NCBI RefSeq assembly: GCF_036379515.1
Contig: NZ_DASVGN010000038.1
Span: 62,001 to 126,000, forward strand
DNA from: Castellaniella sp036379515
Lineage (GTDB): Bacteria > Pseudomonadota > Gammaproteobacteria > Burkholderiales > Burkholderiaceae_B
Direction: 5' to 3'
Length of the DNA: 64,000 nt
Position 1 is the stretch's first letter. Each line of letters begins with the position of its first letter. This document shows positions 16,028 through 24,578 of the stretch, piece by piece. The notes beneath the pieces are model-generated. The model was not told the origin of the DNA. It searched no databases and saw nothing but the letters and a program-made list of their open reading frames with translations. Both the position numbers and the translations under genes were made by a program.

Positions 16028-17452
16028 TTAAAAAATTTCGTCGCGCAGGTAGTAATACTTGTAGAACATGGATTGACCCAAGCGACGGAACGGGGCAAAC
16101 GGATGCCCGTTCAGTGGCGAGTTATAGATGGGAAGATCCCATTGTTTACCCGGCTTGCCCACGATGCGCTCTGCCAGGCGACGCCCTGCCTGCGCAGAGA
16201 ACGAGACTCCGTTGCCACCGTACCCGATGGCGTAGTAGATCTGCTGGTTGGGATCAGGCTGCGTGATGTGCGGCATCATGTCATGGCTCACATCGACCCA
16301 CCCCCACCACGAATACTTGATCGGGATGTCTTTCAATGCCGGAAACTTGCGCGCCAGGCCCAACTTGAGCAAATCCAGGTGCTTGGGGTTTTCGGCATCT
16401 GCACCCTTGATGGAACTACGGCTACCAATCTGCATGGAGCCATCTGGCATCATGCGGTAATAAAACCGCAAGGTACGGGTGTCCGTAAAGAAAGTGGTGG
16501 ACTTCAGCCCTGCCGCTGCCTGCTCTTCTTTGGTGAGTGGGCGCGTCACCATGGAGTTCGACAAAATCGGCATGATCTTGTTGGTCAGAAGCGGATGCAG
16601 GCCTTGTGGCGTGTAGCCACCAGTGGCCACCGCGACCCGGCGAGCCCGGACGATTCCGCCCGGCGTGCGCAGGTGATGCACGCTGCCCACGGTCTCCCAC
16701 CCAAGAACCGGGCTTGCCGTGTAGATCTTTACACCCAGCTCACGCAGGCGACGGATGTACTGGAAGGCCAGTTTGAGCGGGTGAATGCCCACGCCGTCTG
16801 GCTCGTGCAGCGCACCCACGGCCTCGTGGTCTTCAGCGTAGCGCTCCCAGAGCTCTTCGCGTGTCAGCATCTTGGTGTCGTACCCGAACACGTCGTGCAT
16901 GACACGGCATTGCGTCTCCAGAAAGGCCATCTTCTTCTGGCGGTGCGCCGTGTAAATGTGCCCACCCGGCTGTGCGTCGCAGGGAAAGCGCGCCACCATG
17001 CTCTTCCAGTATTCAAAGCCGTCGTGGATTTCACGATCCAGCCGTTTGGCGGTTTCCAGGCCCCAGCGTTCGATCCACTGCGTGCGATACAGGCGCCCGG
17101 AGGCGTTTTGCCCTTGTCCGCCGTTACGGCTGGTGCAGCCCCAAGACTCTTGGTTGGCCTCGAGAATGATGGGGACTACACCGTGTTCTTCGGCCAGATT
17201 CAAGGCCGTGACCAGCCCCGTGAAGCCGGAGCCAACCACCACGACGTCGGCATCCATGTCCTGCGTGACGGGGCCGTCGTCTGGCGGAGGGTCACCTGCG
17301 GTGCCAACCCAATAGGTAGGCGCATATTTCTGGCCGCAGCCCGAAGGCGAAACCAGCGGGTCGTAGCAAGGGTCATAGGGATTGGAACGACGAGGCATGG
17401 TGGTGGAATCCGCCTGTGCTCCGTTCGCCGCAGATGAGGTCATAGTAGCCAT
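16028..17452 (-). CDS. tauY: Taurine dehydrogenase large subunit (FAD oxidoreductase)
   Basis: 474 aa; AGGAGA in front of the ATG. After a ~68-residue N-terminal extension comes the FAD Rossmann motif VVVVGSGFTGLVTALNLAE (GxGxxG at 74-79). DAO-fold landmarks follow, including GYTPQGLHP and a C-terminal AIGYGGNGVSFSAQAGRRLAE. TauXY oxidatively deaminates taurine to sulfoacetaldehyde and ammonium, passing electrons to a cytochrome c. A general amine oxidase of the PuuB type is the alternative, but linkage to tauX, xsc, pta and tauABC makes TauY the best call. Ends at a clear intrinsic terminator. Confidence 0.9.
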   Translation of the reverse strand: MATMTSSAANGAQADSTTMPRRSNPYDPCYDPLVSPSGCGQKYAPTYWVGTAGDPPPDDGPVTQDMDADVVVVGSGFTGLVTALNLAEEHGVVPIILEANQESWGCTSRNGGQGQNASGRLYRTQWIERWGLETAKRLDREIHDGFEYWKSMVARFPCDAQPGGHIYTAHRQKKMAFLETQCRVMHDVFGYDTKMLTREELWERYAEDHEAVGALHEPDGVGIHPLKLAFQYIRRLRELGVKIYTASPVLGWETVGSVHHLRTPGGIVRARRVAVATGGYTPQGLHPLLTNKIMPILSNSMVTRPLTKEEQAAAGLKSTTFFTDTRTLRFYYRMMPDGSMQIGSRSSIKGADAENPKHLDLLKLGLARKFPALKDIPIKYSWWGWVDVSHDMMPHITQPDPNQQIYYAIGYGGNGVSFSAQAGRRLAERIVGKPGKQWDLPIYNSPLNGHPFAPFRRLGQSMFYKYYYLRDEIF

Positions 17453-17494
17453 GTTGTCTTCTCCTGTAGACAGATAAGGCCCAGCGCGAGCAGT

Positions 17495-17887
17495 TCAGGC
17501 TTGTGCAGGCAAATGAGGACGTTGTTTGCGGAACGCATTCTTGAGCACGATCTTGCCGTCCTTGAAGACCAGGAGGTCGACCATGTTGGCCTCGATGCGT
17601 GAGCCATCGGCCGCCGTCCCGGTGAAAGTCGACTCCATGACGCCCCGGTCCCCGGACACCCAGCAGCGCGCATTGCGCCATGCTGCGTCGGGGATCGTCT
17701 GCCAGGCCGACTCGAAAGCCTTGCGCACGGCCACGAGCCCCTGATGGCGAGTTCCATAGACCTCGGCACCCGCCACACCCTCGAAAATGCAGTCTTCGTG
17801 CATCGCCGACATGAGCGCATCGATGTCGTGACGGTTCCAGGCCGCTCCGAAGGCCTCCAGTGTGGCGAGCAACTGCTCCTGATTCAT
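17495..17887 (-). CDS. tauX: Taurine dehydrogenase small subunit (NTF2/SnoaL fold)
   Basis: 130 aa with an AGGAGA ribosome site. The sequence has the SnoaL/NTF2-like pattern: helical start (ATLEAFGAAWNRHDIDAL), MHEDCIFEG and late strands (NMVDLLVFKDGKIVLKNAFR). TauX is described in taurine-degrading alphaproteobacteria as the small partner of TauY. 42 nt upstream of tauY in the same operon. TauR-like repeats lie ~90 nt upstream of its start. Confidence 0.85.
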   Translation of the reverse strand: MNQEQLLATLEAFGAAWNRHDIDALMSAMHEDCIFEGVAGAEVYGTRHQGLVAVRKAFESAWQTIPDAAWRNARCWVSGDRGVMESTFTGTAADGSRIEANMVDLLVFKDGKIVLKNAFRKQRPHLPAQA

Positions 17888-17954
17888 GAAAGAGTCTCCT
17901 GTCGAGTTCCAAGGTGACGAAGCGAATGATCTCTGCTTCGCGAATGTCTCTAAG

Positions 17955-18029
17955 GTAGGAGAACCGCCGTGAAGGGTCTAGGGCCAGTCGCCAGGTTTCG
18001 CTTGCGCCAGATCGGCCTTCTGGCCCAAT
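17955..18029. promoter_or_regulatory. TauR-like repeat cluster between tauX and xsc
   Basis: On the - strand, facing tauX: CTGGCGCAAG (18010 to 18001), CTGGCCCTAG (17987 to 17978) and a degenerate GTTCTCCTAC (17964 to 17955), each 23 nt apart. On the + strand, facing xsc, one copy CTGGCCCAAT is at 18020-18029, with no second copy at +23. The back-to-back arrangement suggests TauR controls tauXY strongly and xsc perhaps weakly. Confidence 0.55.
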
Positions 18030-18079
18030 CACAGGATCTATTCATACGAGACGATTGGTTCCAGTTTCAGAAATTCTAG

Positions 18080-18107
18080 TTGACAACATCAAAACCCTGG
18101 GTAGAAT
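18080..18107 (+). promoter_or_regulatory. Strong sigma-70 promoter for xsc
   Basis: Perfect TTGACA (18080-18085), 16-bp spacer, TAGAAT (18102-18107, 5 of 6 matches). Predicted leader of ~80 nt before the xsc ATG. It resembles a strong basal promoter, unlike the one at tauA. Confidence 0.75.
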
Positions 18108-18119
18108 CTCAACTACGCG

Positions 18120-18144
18120 ATATCGAAATGATTCATCTCGATAT
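18120..18144. promoter_or_regulatory. Inverted repeat in the xsc leader
   Basis: ATATCGA (18120-18126) and TCGATAT (18138-18144), 11-nt spacer, just downstream of the expected transcription start. The related direct copies CGATATCGAAAT and CGATATTTGAAAT overlap it. The position suits a repressor operator of a second regulator. Confidence 0.5.
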
Positions 18145-18196
18145 TTGAAATTACTAAATACGCGGACTCCGTGCCGCACCCCTCAGGAGACACACC

Positions 18197-19993
18197 ATGG
18201 CAGTCGATTCTCGCCAAGTCGTGCAGGGCGTCCAGGAGATGACGCCGTCCGAAGCTTTCGTCGAAACACTGGTCGCCAATGGCGTCAAAGAAATGTTCGG
18301 CATCATGGGCTCGGCCTTCATGGATGCAATGGATATCTTTGCGCCCGCCGGCATCAAGCTCATTCCCGTCGTGCATGAACAAGGCGCTGCGCACATGGCC
18401 GACGGCTACGCTCGCGTCAGTGGTCGCACCGGGATGGTGATCGGGCAGAACGGCCCAGGCATCAGCAACTGCGTGACGGCCATCGCCGCCGCCTACTGGG
18501 CCCATACGCCGGTTGTCATCGTCACGCCTCAGGCCGGGACGAACGGGATAGGGCTGGGCGGCTTCCAGGAAGCCAATCAACTGCCCATGTTCCAGGAATT
18601 CACCAAGTATCAGGGGCACGTCACTCATCCGGCGCGCATGGCCGAATACACGCAGCGGTGCTTTGACCGTGCTCACGCCGAAATGGGTCCCACGCAGCTG
18701 AACATTCCGCGCGATTACTTCTACGGCAAGATCAAGTGCGAAATCCCGCATCCGCAGGTGCTGGAACGTGGAGCTGGCGGTGAACACAGCCTGGACGCGG
18801 CAGCGAAGCTGCTGGCAGAGGCCAAGTTCCCGGTCATCATTTCGGGCGGTGGCGTGGTCATGGGCGACGCCGTCGAAGAGTGCAAGGCGTTGGCCGAGCG
18901 CCTGGGCGCCCCAGTGGTCAACAGCTACCTGCACAATGACTCCTTCCCCGCCAGCCACCCGCTATGGTGCGGCCCGCTGGGCTATCAAGGATCAAAGGCC
19001 GCGATGAAACTGATCGCCGACGCGGACGTCGTGCTGGCGTTGGGCACGCGCCTTGGACCCTTTGGCACCTTGCCGCAGCACGGCCTGGACTACTGGCCCA
19101 AGAACGCCAAGATCATTCAGGTGGATGCCGACAGCAAGATGCTCGGCCTGGTCAAGAAGATCACAGTGGGCGTATGTGGCGATGCCAAGGCGGCCGCCAA
19201 GGCGCTCAGCCAGCGCCTGGCCTCGATGAAGCTCGCTTGCGATGGCAACAAAGCGGAACGGGCTGCCCGCATCAAATCCGAAAAGGAAGCCTGGGAAAAA
19301 GAACTGACCGAGTGGACGCACGAGCATGACCCGTTCAGCCTCGACATGATCGAAGAGCAAAGCAAGGAACCGGGCCGCTGGCTTCACCCGCGCCAAGTCC
19401 TGCGCGAGCTCGAAAAAGCTATGCCAGAAGACGTCATGGTATCCACCGACATTGGCAACATCAACTCCATCGCCAACAGCTATCTGCGCTTTGAAAAGCC
19501 CCGCAGTTTCTTCGCCGCCATGAGCTGGGGCAATTGTGGCTATGCCTTCCCCACCATCATCGGGGCCAAGGTGGCTGCACCCGATCGCCCAGCTGTTTCC
19601 TACGCCGGAGACGGTGCCTGGGGCATGAGCATGAGCGAGATCATGACCTGCGTGCGCCATGATATCCCGGTCACGGCCGTCGTGTTCCACAATCGCCAAT
19701 GGGGGGCGGAAAAGAAGAATCAGGTCGATTTCTACAATCGCCGCTTCGTGGCGGGCGAGCTGGAAAGCCAGAGCTTTGCCGGCATCGCCAAGGCAATGGG
19801 GGCTGAAGGAATCGTCGTCGACCGACTCGAAGACGTAGGTCCCGCGCTCAAAAAGGCGATCGATGCACAGATGAACGATCACAAGACCACGGTGGTCGAG
19901 ATCATGTGCACCCGCGAACTGGGAGACCCTTTCCGCCGTGATGCGCTGGCCAAGCCAGTTCGTCTGCTCGAAAAGTATCGCGATTACACCTGA
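18197..19993 (+). CDS. xsc: Sulfoacetaldehyde acetyltransferase
   Basis: 598 aa, typical for Xsc, with AGGAGA before the ATG. ThDP-enzyme architecture: N-terminal PYR domain with the activating Glu61 in VVHEQGAAHMADGYAR, central domain, and C-terminal PP domain with GDG at 471-473 (YAGDGAWGMSMSEIM) and the closing HNRQWGAEKKNQ. It converts sulfoacetaldehyde plus phosphate into acetyl phosphate and sulfite in the cytoplasm. pta follows after 23 nt, completing the route to acetyl-CoA. Acetolactate synthase is the nearest alternative, but the length, sequence and neighbours fit Xsc. Confidence 0.96.
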   Translation: MAVDSRQVVQGVQEMTPSEAFVETLVANGVKEMFGIMGSAFMDAMDIFAPAGIKLIPVVHEQGAAHMADGYARVSGRTGMVIGQNGPGISNCVTAIAAAYWAHTPVVIVTPQAGTNGIGLGGFQEANQLPMFQEFTKYQGHVTHPARMAEYTQRCFDRAHAEMGPTQLNIPRDYFYGKIKCEIPHPQVLERGAGGEHSLDAAAKLLAEAKFPVIISGGGVVMGDAVEECKALAERLGAPVVNSYLHNDSFPASHPLWCGPLGYQGSKAAMKLIADADVVLALGTRLGPFGTLPQHGLDYWPKNAKIIQVDADSKMLGLVKKITVGVCGDAKAAAKALSQRLASMKLACDGNKAERAARIKSEKEAWEKELTEWTHEHDPFSLDMIEEQSKEPGRWLHPRQVLRELEKAMPEDVMVSTDIGNINSIANSYLRFEKPRSFFAAMSWGNCGYAFPTIIGAKVAAPDRPAVSYAGDGAWGMSMSEIMTCVRHDIPVTAVVFHNRQWGAEKKNQVDFYNRRFVAGELESQSFAGIAKAMGAEGIVVDRLEDVGPALKKAIDAQMNDHKTTVVEIMCTRELGDPFRRDALAKPVRLLEKYRDYT

Positions 19994-20016
19994 TCGCAGC
20001 CTGCCGGAGCCCTCTC

Positions 20017-20994
20017 ATGCAAGCACTGGACGATCTGCTCGCCGCTGCACGCCGCACCACCAAGCGTATCGTCCTGTGCGAGGGGGATGATCCCAGGGTC
20101 CGCGAAGCAGCCTTCAGGGCCGCTGCGGATGGCCTGGCTGAGGTCCTCGTCATCGGTGAGCCGGACCCCGGCGGCCGCTTTCAGGCCATTGACCCGCAGG
20201 GCAGTGGCTGGCTGGATACCTTCGCCGAAGAGCTCTGGACACTGCGCCAAAAGCGCGGAATGACGCCCGCACAGGCCCAGGTAGCCGTACGCCAGCCACT
20301 CGTCTTTGCCGACCTGATGGTTCGACTGGGCCATGCGGATGGATCGGTTTCAGGGGCCGTGCACACCACGGCAGATGTCGTCCGTACCGCCCTTCAGGTG
20401 ATCGGCAAACAGCCAGGCGTGCACACGATTTCCAGCTTCTTCATCATGATGCGAGAAGAACCCTTCCCCACCGGTTCGCACGCCATGATCTTTTCTGATT
20501 GCGGCCTGGTCATCGATCCCACCGTCGACGAGCTCGCCGACATTGCCGCCGCGTCGGCGCAGAGCGCAAGCGCTCTGCTGGGGCTGGAACCGAGAGTCGC
20601 CATGCTGTCGTTTTCGACTTTCGGCAGCGCCGCGCACGAACAGGTGGACAAAGTGCGCCGCGCGACCGACCTGGTCCGCCTGCGCTTGCCGCAGCTTATC
20701 ATCGACGGCGAAATGCAGCTCGACGCCGCCATCGTGCCTTCGGTGGCCCAACGCAAGGCAACGACTTCAAAGGTAGCGGGCCAGGCCAACGTGCTGATTT
20801 TCCCGAACCTCAACGCAGGCAACATTGGCTACAAGCTGACCGAACGCCTCGGGCATGCGGTGGCCCTGGGTCCGATTCTGCAAGGGCTGGACAAACCCGC
20901 CAACGATTTGTCGCGTGGCTGCTCGGCCGAAGACGTTTACAAGGTGATCGCCGTGACGGCGGTCCAGGCCGCCCAACGACGCACCGCAGGCTGA
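20017..20994 (+). CDS. pta: Phosphate acetyltransferase
   Basis: 325 aa, a single PTA_PTB domain without the N-terminal DRTGG region of long Pta. Motifs: VLCEGDDPRVREAA, MVRLGHADGSVSGAVH, VAMLSFSTFGSAAH and the C-terminal NIGYKLTERLG. Makes acetyl-CoA from the acetyl phosphate produced by Xsc. The 23-nt gap to xsc shows a dedicated pair. Convergent with the CobT-like gene. Confidence 0.94.
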   Translation: MQALDDLLAAARRTTKRIVLCEGDDPRVREAAFRAAADGLAEVLVIGEPDPGGRFQAIDPQGSGWLDTFAEELWTLRQKRGMTPAQAQVAVRQPLVFADLMVRLGHADGSVSGAVHTTADVVRTALQVIGKQPGVHTISSFFIMMREEPFPTGSHAMIFSDCGLVIDPTVDELADIAAASAQSASALLGLEPRVAMLSFSTFGSAAHEQVDKVRRATDLVRLRLPQLIIDGEMQLDAAIVPSVAQRKATTSKVAGQANVLIFPNLNAGNIGYKLTERLGHAVALGPILQGLDKPANDLSRGCSAEDVYKVIAVTAVQAAQRRTAG

Positions 20995-21020
20995 CGCCGC
21001 GCCCACGGCGGCCTCTGGCT

Positions 21021-22739
21021 TCAGACGGTCGCAGGCCGCTCCAGTGTGTGGATCAAGTCCAGGAGCGCGTGCATCCCCACGCCGTCGTCCAGGTTCAGGG
21101 CACAGGAATGCGGATAGTAGGCGCTCAGATCCTGTCCGACTCCCACACCCAGTATTTCCACTCCGTTTTCACGCATCTGATGATGCACGACACGGCGCAA
21201 ATGGGCGTCCAGAATGCCGGGGGGATTGGCCAGCGAGGTGGCGCCGTCCATAGGCCCTCCATCAGACACCACCCATAAAATCTTGCGCTCGGCCGCAGAC
21301 CCCGACTGTTCCAGCAAGCGGCCACAAGCCCACAGAACTGCTTCTCCGTCGATTCCTTCGCGGAACAGTTCGGGCTTCATGACCGCAGTCAGACCAAGGC
21401 GCCCCTTCTGACGAGACTGGCCTTGCGCGTGGAAGATCAGATGCTGCAATTCATTCAGACGCCCTGGCTGAGGTGGCGTTTGGCCACGCGAAGCCCACTC
21501 ACGCGCGGGCCGACCGCCATTCCAGGCGCCCGTCGTAAAGCCCAGCAATTCGTAGGGCACCCCTGCCCGCTCGAAGGCGCGGCTCAGAAGATCCATCAGC
21601 AGCGCCAGATGAAATCCGTGGTGACGCATCGAGCCGGAACAGTCCAGCAGCAGCGTGATTCGAGCGCGGACCGACGGTTCAAGGCGCTCGCGAAAAAAGA
21701 TGTGCTGATTGTGAGGCGAGCTCACCAACTGGGCCAGGCGCCGGCCGTCAATCAGCCCTTCGTCTTGCCCCAGCAAGCGACCCTGAGGTTCGGGCCTGAA
21801 AAGCGCTCGATGCAAAGCCTGGACCAACCGCGCGAGTGACCAGGATTGGCGCGCGACGTGGGCATCCAGGCGCTGGCGATATTCGAGCAACAAGGCGGGC
21901 CGTACCAGGCTGTCCGCATCGACGATGCGATCATACAACCTGGTCCAGACGGAATAGCCAGAGCGATCCGGGGTTTGATACGCAACCCCCGACACATCGG
22001 CACGTCCCTGCGTCCCCTCTGCCGCCCTGGGTGGCAACAACGAAATCGAAAAATTCAGATGCCGCAGCGGAGGCGGAGCGTCCTCTGCGGCCACCAGGTC
22101 GTTGAACCACTGAGCAACCACCCTTGACAGATCTCGCGCGACCGATGCATATCCGACCTGGTCGTGACGCAAGCGTCGCAGGCGAGCCAGGGGCGCAGCC
22201 AGGAAGGGCCCCATGCGGTAATGTGCCGATTCGATCAAGTCCTCGAGCCTGTCCGCAACAGGCTCCGCAAAAAGCCGGCTCTGCGCCATCAACGCAAAGC
22301 AGAAAAGATGTTGTCCGCTTCGTGTCTCGAGCAATCCCGAGCCTTCGAACAGGAAGATCCAGCGATGGAGGCGCCGTTGCAGGTTTGCGGAAATGCCAGG
22401 CCAGCGCGCCGGCGCGATGCACTCGACACGCCATTGCTCCAGCCATTCGAAGATCAAGGCTGCCACCGGGTCTTCCCCCGGCAGCTGTTGCGCGTGGATC
22501 TCATTGCTCGATAGCAGGACACGCAAAGCGACCGAATCGGCCAATGCGCGATACGTCGCAGCATCGTCCAACCCGGGCTGGCGTTGCAGGTGAGGCGCAT
22601 CATCGGCGAGCGGGCGGTCACCGTCCCAGAAGTGCCCGGATTCAAAGTGAATCCCGGGGTGATTCGTCAGCGCTCGAACCATGGCCGCGGCCCGCGCTTC
22701 CAGAGCGTGGCGCCGCGTCCAATCCATCTGGTCAGACAT
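21021..22739 (-). CDS. cobT: CobT-like VWA-domain protein
   Basis: 572 aa from the ATG at 22739, which overlaps the end of the CobS-like gene by 8 nt; longer starts would lie wholly within that gene. The N-terminal helical region and the C-terminal VWA domain follow CobT of the aerobic cobaltochelatase. Seen are the MIDAS motif LLDCSGSM, ELLGFTTGAWNGG, PGRLNELQHLIF, ENIDGEA-like EGIDGEAVLWA and VSDGGPMDG. The long acidic linker common in CobT is absent, so the protein is ~60 residues shorter than P. denitrificans CobT. No cobN is nearby, so it may serve another chelatase or a protein-remodelling task with the adjacent AAA+ partner. Confidence 0.8.
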   Translation of the reverse strand: MSDQMDWTRRHALEARAAAMVRALTNHPGIHFESGHFWDGDRPLADDAPHLQRQPGLDDAATYRALADSVALRVLLSSNEIHAQQLPGEDPVAALIFEWLEQWRVECIAPARWPGISANLQRRLHRWIFLFEGSGLLETRSGQHLFCFALMAQSRLFAEPVADRLEDLIESAHYRMGPFLAAPLARLRRLRHDQVGYASVARDLSRVVAQWFNDLVAAEDAPPPLRHLNFSISLLPPRAAEGTQGRADVSGVAYQTPDRSGYSVWTRLYDRIVDADSLVRPALLLEYRQRLDAHVARQSWSLARLVQALHRALFRPEPQGRLLGQDEGLIDGRRLAQLVSSPHNQHIFFRERLEPSVRARITLLLDCSGSMRHHGFHLALLMDLLSRAFERAGVPYELLGFTTGAWNGGRPAREWASRGQTPPQPGRLNELQHLIFHAQGQSRQKGRLGLTAVMKPELFREGIDGEAVLWACGRLLEQSGSAAERKILWVVSDGGPMDGATSLANPPGILDAHLRRVVHHQMRENGVEILGVGVGQDLSAYYPHSCALNLDDGVGMHALLDLIHTLERPATV

Positions 22740-23712
22740 GCTCGGGAGGGGCCGCCGATTCCAGCGGCAATTCCTCTCCGACACAGCGCTGGTAGTATTC
22801 GGCCACAACGGACTGCTCCGACTCATCGCACTTGTTCAGAAAGGCGTAGCGAAACGCTCGCGCCGGCGATTTGAAGATCTGCAGGTTTTCCGCCCACGAA
22901 ATCAAGGTGCGAGGTGACATCAGCGTGGAGACGTCGCCATTTCGAAACCCGGTGCGGGTCAACGCAGCCACCTCGACCATCGCGGCCAGCAAGGGCCGTT
23001 CGGCAGGGCCAGCCACAGCGGGCACCTGTGCGGCCACAATATCTGCCTCAGTCTGTGGATCAAGATAGTTGAGCGCTGCCACAATGTTCCAACGGTCCAG
23101 CTGGGCGTGATTCAGACGCTGGACACCGTAATACAGGCCATTGGTATTGCCCAGCCCCACGCTATTGGCCGTGGCGAAGAGACGAAATCCGGGATGGGGC
23201 TTGATGACGCGATTCTGGTCCAGCAAGGTGAAATGCCCGTCGCGCTCGAGGATACGCTGCAGCACGAACATGACCTCGGGGCGGCCTGCGTCATATTCGT
23301 CCAGGACCAGAGCCATGGGCCGCTGCAGCGCCCAAGGCAAGATACCCTCTTTGAACTCGGTCACCTGGGCACCGTCCCGCAACACGATGGCGTCGCGCCC
23401 GACCAGATCCAGCCGGCTGATGTGCCCATCCAGATTCACACGGATACAGGGCCAGTTCAAACGTGCCGCCACCTGCTCGATGTGAGTGGACTTCCCGGTC
23501 CCATGCATACCTTGGATGAGCACTCGTCGATTGCAGGCGAAGCCGGCGAGGATGGCGAGCGTCGTGTCGGGATTGAATCGATAATTGGGATCGACTTCCG
23601 GCACATGGTCGCTGCCCTCGGCAAACGCCATGACCTGCAAATCACACTTCAGCCCAAAGCGTTCCTGTGTGTCGACCAACTGCATCGCCGGGTCTGCATC
23701 CTGAGAGGTCAT
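22732..23712 (-). CDS. cobS: CobS-like AAA+ ATPase
   Basis: 326 aa. Walker A GMHGTGKSTH, Walker B ALVLDEYDAGRP, a sensor region LFATANSVGLGNT, and strong CobS-like segments (HIEQVAARLNWP, NLDGHISRLDLVGRDAI, EFKEGILPWAL). CobS and CobT form the ATPase half of cobaltochelatase CobNST, which inserts cobalt into hydrogenobyrinic acid diamide. Here the pair stands without CobN or other cob genes. The start overlaps the IclR gene's stop by 4 nt, so all three genes are translationally coupled. Confidence 0.85.
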   Translation of the reverse strand: MTSQDADPAMQLVDTQERFGLKCDLQVMAFAEGSDHVPEVDPNYRFNPDTTLAILAGFACNRRVLIQGMHGTGKSTHIEQVAARLNWPCIRVNLDGHISRLDLVGRDAIVLRDGAQVTEFKEGILPWALQRPMALVLDEYDAGRPEVMFVLQRILERDGHFTLLDQNRVIKPHPGFRLFATANSVGLGNTNGLYYGVQRLNHAQLDRWNIVAALNYLDPQTEADIVAAQVPAVAGPAERPLLAAMVEVAALTRTGFRNGDVSTLMSPRTLISWAENLQIFKSPARAFRYAFLNKCDESEQSVVAEYYQRCVGEELPLESAAPPEHV

Positions 23713-24557
23713 GAAGCCTTCCTTGTACGTTGGCCATCACTCGTACGGTGGCTCGCACGCGACGGGTAACTGTCGGCCTCGATCTCTGCCAACGCCTGTG
23801 CCGCACGGCGCAAGGCCGGAAGACACGACGTAATGTGACGACCATGAAAGCGCATCGTGGGGGCCTGAATCGCCACCGCCAGATTGGATTTTCCGCTGGC
23901 CATCGGCACCAGCATGGCAATGCAGGTGAGCCCTGGCAGGAATTCTTCGTTGTCCATGGCATAGCCGTCGGTGCGCGCAGACCGAAGCTCGGCCTCGATG
24001 GCATCCAGGCGAGTCAAGGTCCTTTCGGTATAGCGTTCGAGACTGGTCGGCGTGAGCAGTCGCTTGCGTTGTGCCACAGCCATTTGCCCGAGGAAGAGCT
24101 TCCCGCTCGCCGAGCAATGCAACGGCACACGTGAGCCAGGATGCAGGTAAAAGCGCAATGGGGCCGGTGTTTCGACACGGTCCAGATAGAGCACTTCATT
24201 GCCGGAACAGCTGGTGAGGTTGCCGCTTTCCCCGACTTCGGCCACCAGCGTACGCAGCACATTGCGGCGCGCTCCGTGTACGGTATTATTCAGCAGCAGG
24301 TTTTCTGCGATGCGGCGCAGGCGCACGGCAGTGCTGTAGTGACGGCCGTCCCCGTCACGCTGAATCATTCCGGCACTATCGAGCTGCTGCAACATCCGAT
24401 GCAGCGTGGGCTTGGGAAGCCCCAGTTCTTCAACCAGGCTCTGCAGCGAGAAATAGCGATCCTTCTCGGCAATGACCTCCAGCAGAGCAAACAGCCGAAT
24501 GGCCGGGGTATCCCCGTCGAGTCGAGGGGCCGTGGAATCGGGATGGACTGGACTCAT
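23709..24557 (-). CDS. IclR-family transcriptional regulator (cobST operon)
   Basis: 282 aa. Residues ~22-85 form a winged helix (LQSLVEELGLPKPTLHRMLQQL); the rest is an IclR effector domain (LYLDRVETPAPLRFYL, VPLHCSASGKLFLGQM, GYAMDNEEFLPGLTCIA). First gene of the iclR-cobS-cobT operon and divergent from thiO across only 72 bp, so it may control both directions. Effector unknown. Confidence 0.88.
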   Translation of the reverse strand: MSPVHPDSTAPRLDGDTPAIRLFALLEVIAEKDRYFSLQSLVEELGLPKPTLHRMLQQLDSAGMIQRDGDGRHYSTAVRLRRIAENLLLNNTVHGARRNVLRTLVAEVGESGNLTSCSGNEVLYLDRVETPAPLRFYLHPGSRVPLHCSASGKLFLGQMAVAQRKRLLTPTSLERYTERTLTRLDAIEAELRSARTDGYAMDNEEFLPGLTCIAMLVPMASGKSNLAVAIQAPTMRFHGRHITSCLPALRRAAQALAEIEADSYPSRASHRTSDGQRTRKAS

Positions 24558-24578
24558 GGCACACTAAGTTTTATATTT

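Noticed and set aside
16073..17437. 454-codon open frame antisense to tauY
   Set aside because: Shadow of tauY codon bias; no recognisable domain.
20995..21020. Terminator between pta and the CobT-like gene
   Set aside because: Only a short GC stem around CGCCG/CGGCG without T tract; too weak to call.
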